A stretch of DNA of 64,000 nucleotides from Siphonodentalium dalli (Eukaryota; Mollusca; Scaphopoda; Gadilida; Siphonodentaliidae): positions 50,414,073 to 50,478,072 of the forward strand of contig CP136064.1 of the NCBI GenBank assembly GCA_032622095.1, in the 5' to 3' direction. Below the pieces are notes generated by a model. The model ran no database searches. It was given only the letters and a program-made list of their open reading frames with translations, and had not been told where the DNA came from. A program made the position numbers and the translations under genes. Shown here one piece after another: positions 1 to 11,300 of this stretch. Position 1 is the first letter of the stretch; each line of letters begins with the position of its first letter.

Positions 1-1048
1 GGCTTTGACGACGATGTGCAAGAATCACGGGATTCTGTCGTTCCTAAGGAACTCGCTTTGCGTATGGAAACGACATGGGTCGATCTCTTGTACAAAACTT
101 CATCACAGGATATGTGTCAACTGACTTACACAAACTTGCACAACTGTACCAGTCTTTACCTCGGGATGAACCAGTTCGAGCCCCATGGTCCTGCACCAGC
201 AGTCCATGGCAGGCGGGGTGCCGTTCTCGGAGATTCGGGCAACCAATCCTCCAGGACAATCGCACCGAGCCTTTGGAGGCTGTTCTGTGTGGGGACGACT
301 CGATGTCGCATACTGTCAATAGCGCTTTCTATTTTGGAAGATAACTACAGAAATCACTCTCATCAAATGAAAACGAGAAGAAGATGCAGTGAAGTCAGCA
401 GCAGAAGAAGAAGTCTCTACTTGCTCGGTTTCTAGCTGGCGCGTATGGTGTGGCACTGCCTGGGACGTTTCTTCCTAAAACCATGGGGGGGGGCAGGTAC
501 AAGCTTGAGCAATACTGGAATCTGAATTTATGAGCTCTTTCACATAACATATCAAAGCTTATTCATGACTAAATCACATTTACATGACATCTGTTTTGGA
601 AGAGTACATTCCCGTCAAACTGGAATATTAAATTTATTGCTCGTTGCCTCCTCCTGGGCTTGCATTCTAATCCATATAGTTCAGTTGAAGGGCTTCTCCT
701 TGGTGGAAAAATAGAATTTTTAATATTAAAATTAGTTTTTCCTCAAGGGAAGCCCAAAACTAAACTATCATAGATCCCTCCCATGGCGGTGCCATTCCCA
801 ACCCGCGACTCGCAAATCTTCTTATTAAAAGTCGGAAATAAAACTGGCTAGATGAATTGTTAAGAGCGCGGGATTTGCACGGGACGCATTCATGCGTGAG
901 CTAATCCGATCACTGATTGACCAGAGTACGCAATAAACGGACAATAAATTTTAACCCTCCTGATAACACAAGGCCGAGGATAATAATCCATATAGTTCAG
1001 TTTCGGGCTTCCCTTGAGGAAAAACTAATTTTAATATTAAAAATTATA

Positions 1049-1213
1049 TTTCTGTGTGATTGTGTTCACAGAGTAATGATGTTTCTGTGTGATTGTGTTC
1101 ACAGAGTAATGATGTTTCTGTGTGATGCTTTTCACAGAGTAACAATGTTTCTGTGTGATTGTGTTCACAGAGTAACAATGTTTCTGTGTGATGGTGTTCA
1201 CGGAGTAAGGATG
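1049..1213 (+). repeat. 33-bp minisatellite, five units (left copy)
   Basis: Five consecutive 33-bp units have the core TTTCTGTGTGATTGTGTTCA and then CAGAGTAATGATG variants. The 33-bp period (eleven codons) keeps long frames open on both strands, which explains the repetitive open frames here. They are not taken as genes. Confidence 0.9.
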
Positions 1214-1364
1214 TTGGCATTGAGGACTCTTTTGTACTGTTTGTGTCTTATAGATTACTAGCGGATGTACCCGGCATTGCACAGGAATATGTACCCGGCA
1301 TTGCACGGGAATATTAAAGAGCGTTTATTGGTGTGGTACTTTGTTCTGACAAGGTAGAAAATAA

Positions 1365-1510
1365 AGGCGATGTCTGGCAGAGTCAAGACCCAGGCCATGT
1401 TACCTGGAGGGCCGAAATATTTGACCACACCCTATTTCATTGAGATCCGCCCCATAGTTTCTGAGAACTGCAATTAGGATTCGGATATTAATGCCAAAAC
1501 GTGATGTTAG
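1365..1510 (+). repeat. Dispersed ~115-bp repeat (GTTACCTGGAGGGCCGAA type)
   Basis: The segment contains the phrase GTTACCTGGAGGGCCGAAAT followed by a variant of CCAAATTTCAGTGAGATCCG and a TTTCTGAGAA phrase. The same series recurs at 3761-3899, 4832-5150 and, as several tandem units, at 6970-7370. Confidence 0.7.
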
Positions 1511-1511
1511 G

Positions 1512-1936
1512 TAGAGCTGGGACGGTTAACCGGTTAACCACCAACTATGGCCGTGACCGGTCACGGATTTGCCGTGGTCGGTTAACCGTAACATCACTAT
1601 TATAGTGTATGATCACTGTGATGGTCAGCTATAACTGGCTATAAGAGGGTTAATCTGTCTCCGTCAATTAAAATGAATCCGAGATTGACGGAACAACATC
1701 AAACGCGGTGTGTCGGCTCTTTGAAGGCTACATTTAACAGCCTGCCGACGTCACAACGAAACATCAAAGGGTCAGCACACGTGTGATCTTACAACATTGT
1801 CACATCGCATGACTCGTATTCATTGCCACGCCGGCATCGATGGCATGTCGTTTTCACTTTGATATGAAGCCGACGGAGTTGACTGCTTGGGTTAATCGGG
1901 TGGGCGTTGATAACATGTCAGTTGTCACTCACGGGT
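1512..1936 (+). mobile_element. 5' half of the hAT element, cut by the duplication
   Basis: It begins TAGAGCTGGGACGGTTAACC directly after the target motif ATGTTAGG, as the complete element at 3908 does. It ends at the duplication junction and has no right terminus. Confidence 0.8.
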
Positions 1937-2233
1937 GGGGAAGTCTCGATGTCCGGTGCCGCTCAATGCGCTCCAGCCAACAGGCCTTCTGACACTTCCC
2001 CACGGCGCCGTGGCCCACCTCATTACGAGAGTGGGTCCTGTCCCCCTGGAAACGTCATCCCACGTGATACGTCCAGGCCTGCTCCTCTGCCGTCATGGGA
2101 TCCTAGTGGTATGTCATCGACATTTATTCCAGCTTGTCTGGACCACCTGCATTCGGGAGATTCGGTGGGGGGGTTTTCTCTGGTCAAATGGATCCTTCTA
2201 ATTTTATCTTTTTGCTGACCTTATGGCATTGGG

Positions 2234-2740
2234 GTGGGCCAAAGTACCTTAACTTCAAATGCGAGAGCATTTATACCTTGTTCGAGTCATTCCCCGAGTG
2301 GGCTTCCCTATAGTATCTTATCTCAACCTGATGCAGGGTGTTCTGTTGCTGTGGTCGATACTGACATGCTTCCTATACTTCTCATGGCGTCTGATGGCTT
2401 TGACGACGATGTGCAAGAATCACGGGATTCTGTCGTTCCTAAGGAACTCGCTTTGCGTATGGAAACGACATGGGGTCGATCTCTTGTACAAAACTTCATC
2501 ACAGGATATGTGTCAACTGACTTACACAAACTTGCACAACTGTACCAGTCTTTACCTCGGGATGAACCAGTACGAGCCCCATGGTCCTGCACCAGCAGTC
2601 CATGGCAGGCGGGGTGCCGTTCTCGGAGATTCGGGCAACCAATCCTCCAGGACAATCGCACCGAGCCTTTGGAGGCTGTTCTGTGTGGGGACGACTCGAT
2701 GTCGCATACTGTCAATAGCGCTTTCTATTTTGGAAGATAA
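2234..2740 (+). other. Unrecognised 168-codon open frame inside the duplicated repeat
   Basis: An open frame of 168 codons crosses the start of the duplicated block, and its 3' part is repeated near bases 16-344. The left copy lacks one G in a short G run, which shifts the frame. A second frame over the same bases is also open for 190 codons. I recognise no domain. It may be a fragment of a transposon protein or chance, and host coding is unlikely. Confidence 0.2.
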
Positions 2741-3444
2741 CTACAGAAATCACTCTCATCAAATGAAAACGAGAAGAAGATGCAGTGAAGTCAGCAGCAG
2801 AAGAAGAAGTCTCTACTTGCTCGGTTTCTAGCTGGCGCGTATGGTGTGGCACTGCCTGGGACGTTTCTTCCTAAAACCAGGGGGGGGGGCAGGTACAAGC
2901 TTGAGCAATACTGGAATCTGAATTTATGAGCTCTTTCACATAACATATCAAAGCTTATTCATGACTAAATCACATTTACATGACATCTGTTTTGGAAGAG
3001 TACATTCCCGTCAAACTGGAATATTAAATTTATTGCTCGTTGCCTCCTCCTGGGCTTGCATTCTAATCCATATAGTTCAGTTGAAGGGCTTCTCCTTGGT
3101 GGAAAAATAGAATTTTTAATATTAAAATTAGTTTTTCCTCAAGGGAAGCCCAAAACTAAACTATCATAGATCCCTCCCATGGCGGTGCCATTCCCAACCC
3201 GCGACTCGCAAATCTTCTTATTAAAAGTCAGAAATAAAACTGGCTAGATGAATTGTTAAGAGCGCGGGATTTGCACGGGACGCATTCATGCGTGAGCTAA
3301 TCCGATCGCTGATTGACCAGAGTACGCAATAAACGGACAATAAATTTTAACCCTCCTGATAACACAAGGCCGAGGATAATAATCCATATAGTTCAGTTTC
3401 GGGCTTCCCTTGAGGAAAAACTAATTTTAATATTAAAAATTATA

Positions 3445-3609
3445 TTTCTGTGTGATTGTGTTCACAGAGTAATGATGTTTCTGTGTGATTGTGTTCACAG
3501 AGTAATGATGTTTCTGTGTGATGTTTTTCACAGAGTAACAATGTTTCTGTGTGATTGTGTTCACAGAGTAACAATGTTTCTGTGTGATGGTGTTCACGGA
3601 GTAAGGATG
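3445..3609 (+). repeat. 33-bp minisatellite, five units (right copy)
   Basis: This is the duplicate of the array at 1049-1213, with the same five units and one or two substitutions. It supports the duplication of the whole block. Confidence 0.9.
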
Positions 3610-3907
3610 TTGGCATTGAGGACTCTTTTGTACTGTTTGTGTCTTATAGATTACTAGCGGATGTACCCGGCATTGCACAGGAATATGTACCCGGCATTGC
3701 ACGGGAATATTAAAGAGCGTTTATTGGTGTGGTACTTTGTTCTGACAAGGTAGAAAATAAAGGCGATGTCTGGCAGAGTCAAGACCCAGGCCATGTTACC
3801 TGGAGGGCCGAAATATTTGACCACACCCTATTTCATTGAGATCCGCCCCATAGTTTCTGAGAACTGCAATTCGGATTCGGATATTAATGCCAAAACGTGA
3901 TGTTAGG

Positions 3908-4823
3908 TAGAGCTGGGACGGTTATGCGGTTAACCGGTTAACCACCAACTATGGCCGTGACCGGTCACGGATTTGCCGTGGTCGGTTAACTGTAACATCA
4001 CTATTATAGTGTATGATCACTGTGATGGTCAGCTATAACTGGCTATAAGAGGGTTAATCTGTCTCCGTCAATTAAAATGAATCCGAGATTGACGGAACAA
4101 CATCAAACGCGGTGTGTCGGCTCTTTGAAGGCTACATTTAACAGCCTGCCGACGTCACAACGAAACATCAAAGGGTCAGCACACGTGTGATCTTACAACA
4201 TTGTCACATCGCATGACTCGTATTCATTGCCACGCCGGCATCGATGGCATGTCGTTTTCACTTTGATATGAAGCCGACGGAGTTGTCTGCTTGGGTTAAT
4301 CGGGTGGGCGTTGATAACATGTCAGTTGTCACTCACGGGAAGGGTGCTAAATAATAATTGTTCGCCCACCCAGCTACCGGAAATTGCGGAATAATCAATA
4401 AAATATTCCGGAATGTATATTAAACCTTTCTAGTCGTCACTTCCGTGTCGGTGTGTTCAGCTTCCCGCCCGATCACATATCCCGATGGCGATGGAGTAAT
4501 TTTACAAGGACAATAAATGAACACAACACAGCCTCACAGGGGAATGACATTGTATATTTATTTTATTCAGTAATAAATTGAAGATGTGTACTTAATTAGA
4601 TTATTAGATATGTGATTATGTGTGTCATGGGTGACAACTTCTTTGTATAATGGGCAGGAGCCGTTCTCAAACTTACCATGTCAGTGAGCATCACAATCAT
4701 CGCCGTTCTGCATACTGGGCTTACCCACCCATAATAGTACCTATAATATGTGGTTAACCGTTTAATCGCGGTTTTTTGCCGTTCATAACCGGTCACGAAA
4801 AACCCATAACCGTCCCAGCTCTA
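3908..4823 (+). mobile_element. Complete non-autonomous hAT element (916 bp)
   Basis: The left end reads TAGAGCTGGGACGGTTATG, and the right end is its exact inverse for 19 bases. A perfect 8-bp target duplication, ATGTTAGG, lies at 3900-3907 and 4824-4831. Eight-base duplications are the hallmark of the hAT superfamily. No transposase frame is present. Near the left end sits a long palindromic stretch of GGTTAACC and ACCGGTCACGG motifs. The element landed in the ~115-bp dispersed repeat. Confidence 0.92.
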
Positions 4824-4831
4824 ATGTTAGG

Positions 4832-5150
4832 GAATCGGGACCCAGTCCATGTTTCCAGAAACTTCTGTGCACTCTGCCAAGTAGTTCCCAAGAAACCATT
4901 TGGCCCATATGGATATGACGTCAAAAACGTGATGTTGGGCATAGTCCGGATCTATCCCATGTTACCTGGAGGGCCGAATATATGCCCGCACCAAATTTCA
5001 GTGCGATCCGGCCATTAGTTCCCGAGAAACCGGTTTGCCTGTGCGGATTTGATGTCTTAACTTCAAAATGTGATGTCGGACAGAGACGGGACCCAGACTA
5101 TTACCCGGAGTGCCGAAATACATATGCATGCCAAAGTTCATCGCAATCGG
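4832..5150 (+). repeat. Dispersed ~115-bp repeat, right flank of the hAT
   Basis: At least two units carry the GTTACCTGGAGGGCCGAAT phrase and its neighbours. It continues the repeat that the hAT interrupted at 3900. Confidence 0.7.
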
Positions 5151-5256
5151 TGTAGAAATGTGGATGGCTATTTACATACATAGAGAGTCAGAGAGACACA
5201 CACACATCGGCATTTACCGTAACCTTAATACATCTATCAATGAATGTCTATTTCAG

Positions 5257-5394
5257 GTGTTGATCCGAAATCTATCATGTGTGCATTCTACAAACAAGGC
5301 CAGTGCGGGAAGGGTGATAAATGTAAATTTTCTCATGATTTGGCTATCGAAAGAAAAGGTGAAAAGAGAAGTGCATATTCTGATGTTAGAGATG
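5257..5394 (+). CDS. ZC3H15: ZC3H15 exon with first CCCH zinc finger
   Basis: The acceptor TTTCAG precedes base 5257 and the donor GTATGT follows 5394. The exon begins with the last two bases of a glycine codon and ends one base into a codon. It encodes the conserved [16 protein letters not shown] segment and then CKFSHDL, giving C-x7-C-x5-C-x3-H, an intact zinc finger. This is the first exon recognisable in the window. Confidence 0.93.
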
Positions 5395-8300
5395 GTATGT
5401 TAATTATTGTTATTGTAACTTGTATCTCATATATTCATTTCTGTGTTTAACGAGGCCACAGCCAATACATTCTTCTTAGCTGGAAAATAATTCATCATTA
5501 GAAACATACTTGCTGATGGAGAGCAATAGACATGTTACAAAGATGATATATATAGAAGATCTGCAACGAGTCCCCAGTTTATATCAGAATTTACAAAACA
5601 ACTCCAGTAAATTTGGCGAGGTCCAGACCTAATTAACTGGATAAGTTTTGTAAATTCCGCTATTAACTGGCACGAGTTGTAGATTCTATTTATTACATGA
5701 TCCAAAACATAGATAATACATACTTGAATCAATAAATTGGATTTGAAACTAACATTCGGCTTCTATAAGGCATGCGATGATCGCTATGCATTGTTTACCC
5801 GCAGGAAGAAATAGTCCCAGATAAATAAAGACGCTTTGCCATATTTAATGGCGTATAATTAATGAAATAACTTTTCAAACTCTTCATTCATTAGAGTTTT
5901 TCAAATAACTATTGGAAGCCATATTATTTTGAGACGTAGTGTACTGAATGTAATCAGACGACAAAACCGAAGTCAAAGGTCACCTGGCACTTTTTCCTGT
6001 TATGCAACGAACGTTGCATATCACAATTTATAGAATTTGTTTATTGAAGGAATACCGGTTTGGATCTTTTAATAAAAAGTTTTATCAACACCCATTTATT
6101 TAAAACGAAACAATCATTGAGAGCCAAAATGAAAAAGATTGCATTCAATTTTTTTTTATACAAGAATTGTTAGATGACTCTCTCACATTAAATTGAGCTT
6201 TAATGTGTTTGATATCTGCGTCAAAATTGTTTTTGTTACATCTTTTGAATTTGATTTGACCAGGAACTTAAACAGACATTGCTCGGTCAAAGCCCAAATT
6301 ATGTATACGTAATTTGGTGAAAAATATGTATCATACCAACACCGTAGATTTCCAAGTGAACTCGTTGATATAGCGCTGAAAAAACTTATTTGAATTATTA
6401 TAATTTTCGGTAATTGGATATTGTTTAAGTTACATTTTTAGCTCAACTTGACATTATCAAGTTTGAGCTATACCCATGGGTTGGTGTCGTACGTGTGTGC
6501 ACTCGTCCATATTTCAACAATTTTCTTTGGCACATGCTACATGTCACATCCCTCATCCAATCGTCAACTTCATATGGATCTTCGGGGCGACCTCTAGATG
6601 GGAGCCATAATTTTTTTCCAAAATTTGTTAAAATTTACAGGCATGTTTCATATCACCTCAAGATGGGAGCTATTGAATTTGAACGATTTTCAATGAAAAA
6701 CATGGCCGACAGCAGCCCACATTTATTGGAGAACTAGCAGATGTACCCGGCATTGCACGGGCAAAGTGTGGCAAAATTAAAATTGTAACAGTTACAATAA
6801 ATTAGAAAATGTCAATTACGAAACATCATTTATGTCTGTTTATTCCAGAGCTCTCATTTCTCGCACTTCACTTGCCTTTTTGAGAATATTGCATCTCGAT
6901 AAAATATCTAGAATATTAAAAAGTTTTTATTGTTTAATATGGTACTTTATTCTGATTAGGTTAAAAAACACAGGCGATGTCGGTTGGAGTCGAGAATCAG
7001 CCGATATCACTCGGAGGGTCAAAATACATGACCACACCAAATTTCAGTGAGATCCGCTCAGTAGTTTCTGAGAACCCGTGCAGATATGATATCATAACAT
7101 CAAAATGCTACATGGGAGTCATGACTCAGCCCATGTTGCCCGGAGGGCCAAAATACATGACCATACAAAATTTCAGTGTCATCGGCCAAGTGGTTTCCGA
7201 GAAACCGTTTTTTCCATGCAAATATGACAATATAACATCAGAATGTGACATCGGGTGGATTCCAGACCAATGTCATGTTACCTGGAGAGCCGAAACACAT
7301 ACCCTTACCAAATTTCAGTGCAATCCAGCTAGTAGTTTCAAAGAAACCTTTTTGCCTGTGCAGATATAAATTTTTGTTGGGGAGGCAGGTGTCTGAGAAA
7401 CAGAATATTTATTTTGTTTGGCCTAAATATGGTTTGAAAGCATCATGGGCATTTGAGTTACTGTGATTGTGGCTTGTATCCTGTTAGTTTGTAATATTTT
7501 CAATTGCAATGGCTTTCTTGCAGATGATATGATGACGGATTGGGACGAGGCTAAGCTAGAGGAAGTTGTTACAAAGAAACATGGAGAAAGTGACAAAGCC
7601 AAACCCAAGACAGCTATTGTTAGTATTATCATAAAAATCTATACTGTACTATCATATTTAACCTTGAATATACCTAACACACTGACTGAGGTATTAAATA
7701 TGTATCAGCCTGAATTATGTTAGCATTTCAAATATGTACATCCACAATGTAGCTTGGAGTCGTGATTCAAATTCAGTTTTTATCTACATTTCGGTTCCTA
7801 CACCCACGCCCATCCTGAATATCATGGTAGAATTCCAAAACCATTCCTGTCTGAATTTTATTTCAGGGGATCAGATTGTAATCAAGGGGTACGTGAATAC
7901 AATCACAACATTCAAGTAAATGCTCTCTTTTCCCATGTGTTGTGTAGTAAGAGATAATATGAAAAGATATAATTGTACTGTACTGGACATTTGCAGAATG
8001 AGGTCCCTGGAAGGTGAATTTAGTGACGCTACACCACACAGCAGTCTAGCATCACTAAATTTCTCTTCTGGGGATATAATTATACTGGCAGTCTGGCAAG
8101 GTATATTTCTCATTATGAAATGTGCATGCGATTTCGAAAGATAGGGCCTATAGTCCTAGACAGGCTACACAAGACGTGTGCCAACTAAAGAACAATCATG
8201 CATGCTATGGGGACATTGTTCACTTTAATCACCACATCTAGCTGTCAATATGTTAACAACAATAACAGAACAATACTGATCAATTAAACATGTCCGCCAA

Positions 8301-11300
8301 TAAGATAGTCACAATGTTTCATTTCCGATTTTGTCTGATACCCATAACCCAAGGGTGAAAATCGACCGGACTGGAAAATACTGGACCGGGGAGGTTGGAC
8401 TGGTCCAAGGCAGTTCAGTCTGCATCCCCACTCTTGTGGTGCACGATATTTTTCTTTGAGTTCAGTATTACCTTTTGGTATTTCTAATAATAATAAACTG
8501 GGACATATACGGCAAGAGCAATGTGTTAATTTTGATTTTGGGGCAGATATTATTGAATTTTTCAAGCAATTTTGAGACAGGCCATACACTACTTTCTCCT
8601 CTTGTGAAATACAGTGGCTTTGTATTCAGTTGAGATTATAAGATACACTGCAATTGTGAAAAGAGTGCATAGAGGATCTACAATTCATCCCCAGTTTATA
8701 GCGGAATTTATAAACCGAGTCCAGTAAATTAGGTCTGGACCGAGCCTTTGGCGAGGTCCATACCTAATTTACTGGACGAGTTGTAGATTCTATTTATTAC
8801 TTGATCCAAAAGCTTGATAAAACATACTTAAATCAACAAATGGGACATGAAACTAACATTGGCTTCTATAATGCATGCGATGATGTTTCACGTAACTCTG
8901 CATTGTTTGCCCGCAGAAAGAAATAGTCCCCGATAGATATTAGACTCTGTGTTGTATTTAATGGTGTATAATTAATGAAATAACTTTTCAAACTATTCAT
9001 TCATTAGAGTTTGTTGGAAAAATATTGGAAACCATAGTATTTGAGACGTAGCATACGTAATGTAAACAGACAACAAACCAGAAGTCAAAGGTCACCTGGC
9101 ACTATTTCCTGTTATTAAGGGAATGTTTAATATCACAATTTATAGAATGGGTTTATTGATTGGAATAAGGTAGGATCATGTAATGAATAAATATATCACT
9201 CCACTTTTCTTTTTACATAAATTTATGTGTTGAGAGAAATTAACTCTGAACACTTTCACCTCAATATGGAACATCACAAAATAGGGGGAGATGACATGAT
9301 GTTTTCCCTCAAACAGGAAGAACTATCTCAAAATGCTGAAACTTTGACGCCACATACCGGCATAGACACATTGTTAAAATATCTCATTTTCAGGATATGT
9401 TTGCTGAACCAACTGGTGACCAATTAAATTCATTTTTAGCCAAAAGATGAATACCGTTGCATATCAACTTTAACCCTTCCATGACTGGAGCTGAAAACCC
9501 TGTGCCATTGCATTCTCTTATATATGCGAGTTTCCCATAGGGAGCCTCGCATATATAAGAGAATACATTGGCCTAACAATATTTACATTGACATTGTAAG
9601 CCAGCAGGGCCCAATCTAGGGGTTGAAAACAGGGAGTAGTGACTGTTGTTCCCTGAGAACTTCCCTCTGGAGATTTTAGACTTAAGAAAAACATAAGAAA
9701 CAATTATTAATTTTCAAATATCAATTTATTTATAACATCAATAAAAAGATTAAATAAGGAGATAAAACATGCATGGTTAGCAAAAATAAAATATAGCACA
9801 AGTCGAGTACCTGTATAGATAGATAACATGAACTTGTATTTCTTTAATTTATAACTTTTATTTAAAAATAAAAAATGTTGACTTAATGTCTTTTAATATC
9901 TGAAGAAATTAATTGTTATTATAAATTTGAAATTTTTGGAAATGGATTTTGGTCACTGCTGTAATGTGGGTGTCCGTTATAATAAACAATAAGGACTAGG
10001 GGGGAAAAAAAGTGTTTTGATTCTCGGGCAATTTTTTTGGAGAATCCATGAGGGAGCGAGGGTTTTTTTTGTTTTTGTTTTTTTGTTATGGGGATAATGC
10101 CCATAGTTTAAAGCATGGGTTATACTTTCCTAGGTTAAAAAAATGTAAGGAGAACATTGTTTTGATATAATTTTATAAACTAATGTATTCCACTATAAAG
10201 AATGACCATAATAAGATCGTTCTCAACGTTGTAGATGGACCAGTCTACTAACGTTTTATCACGTTTCTAATATTGTTTCATAACAAGCATGTTTAATAAC
10301 AACAAACAGAGCTAAATATCTGGTTCAATTACTCAAATAAAAATACGGAAATTTAATACAAACGAAAAGATATATATAGTGATCTTCATAGAAAGTCTAG
10401 AATGACTTATTCTGCCGTATCTGAATAAGTATTATGTACCTCAATACATGCCAGCCATAACAACTTCAAATATTAAACCATCGACGTACCCGGTATATTG
10501 TGTAGATCGATGATTAAACCAGCATACACATTGCCAATACGCACCATATTTCTTTCCGGTTTGCGTTCCCGAAATTGTAAATCTCAGAATTGTTTCCCGT
10601 TTAGCGTTTACCTTTTCGAATTGATTAATACCGAAATATTTGAACACATTTGACTCAATAAACTTGGGGTTTGGGCACCTTGTGGTGACAATATACCTGG
10701 TAGTTATCGTTGCATAGTGTCTGTTTTTGAATACCAACACATACACCATTGTATGTCTATCATATTCGGTGTTTGAAACATAACTAATTTCTGGTTTCCT
10801 ATTTTCGTGTTATCATTTGACAGCGTGGTCAAATTTGAAAATCGTAATAAAATGGTTCAACGCAGGCCTTTTTTCCAGACGCGGCTATGCCCGAGAATCA
10901 AAACCTTTTTTGTTTGCCCTAATCAAGGAGTTGTAAAAGCTTGTAATAGTAATGAATACCAACGCCGATGGTATGATCAGTGATGATAATCCGATTAAAG
11001 CAATAAACTTGACAATTTGGTCTTTTGGATAGGTGTGTTACAATAGTAATTAATTAATGTGTTCTTAAAGGATTACTATCCTCATGAAACAACAAAACTC
11101 TGTCGGAAAGCCACCCCTATTGTGATCACAATGATCCAAGTCCCATAAAAATCGCTTAATAAATAAGCCGAGAAATAAATAAATAATACCACCAACGGTT
11201 GTCGGCTATCTCCGTTGCAAAACCTCGCATGACGTCAAGCGAGGTAAACTAATTAAAAACAGGGAATCGGAGTCGGAGTTAATTATGTCTACCTATATGG

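Larger units (their letters stand above)
1..1936 (+). repeat. Left copy of a ~2.4-kb tandem duplication (truncated by window edge)
   Basis: Bases 1-1936 match 2396-4339 almost base for base in the same orientation, including a minisatellite and the first 425 bases of a hAT element. The copy stops abruptly inside the hAT element, where sequence 1937-2395 begins. This is the junction of a head-to-tail duplication. Small differences exist, such as one G fewer near base 77 and a short gap in the hAT start, so the copies are not identical. Confidence 0.9.
1937..4339 (+). repeat. Right copy of the tandem duplication (complete unit)
   Basis: This is the full duplicated unit. Bases 1937-2395 have no second copy in the window because the equivalent left part lies before base 1. 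Bases 2396-4339 pair with 1-1936. The right breakpoint at about 4339 is inside the hAT element at 3908-4823, so the duplication happened after that insertion. Confidence 0.85.

Noticed and set aside
1037-1306. - strand frame with repeated YSVNTITQKH peptides
   Set aside because: It is produced by a 33-bp minisatellite, which keeps several frames open, and no start context or homology supports a gene.
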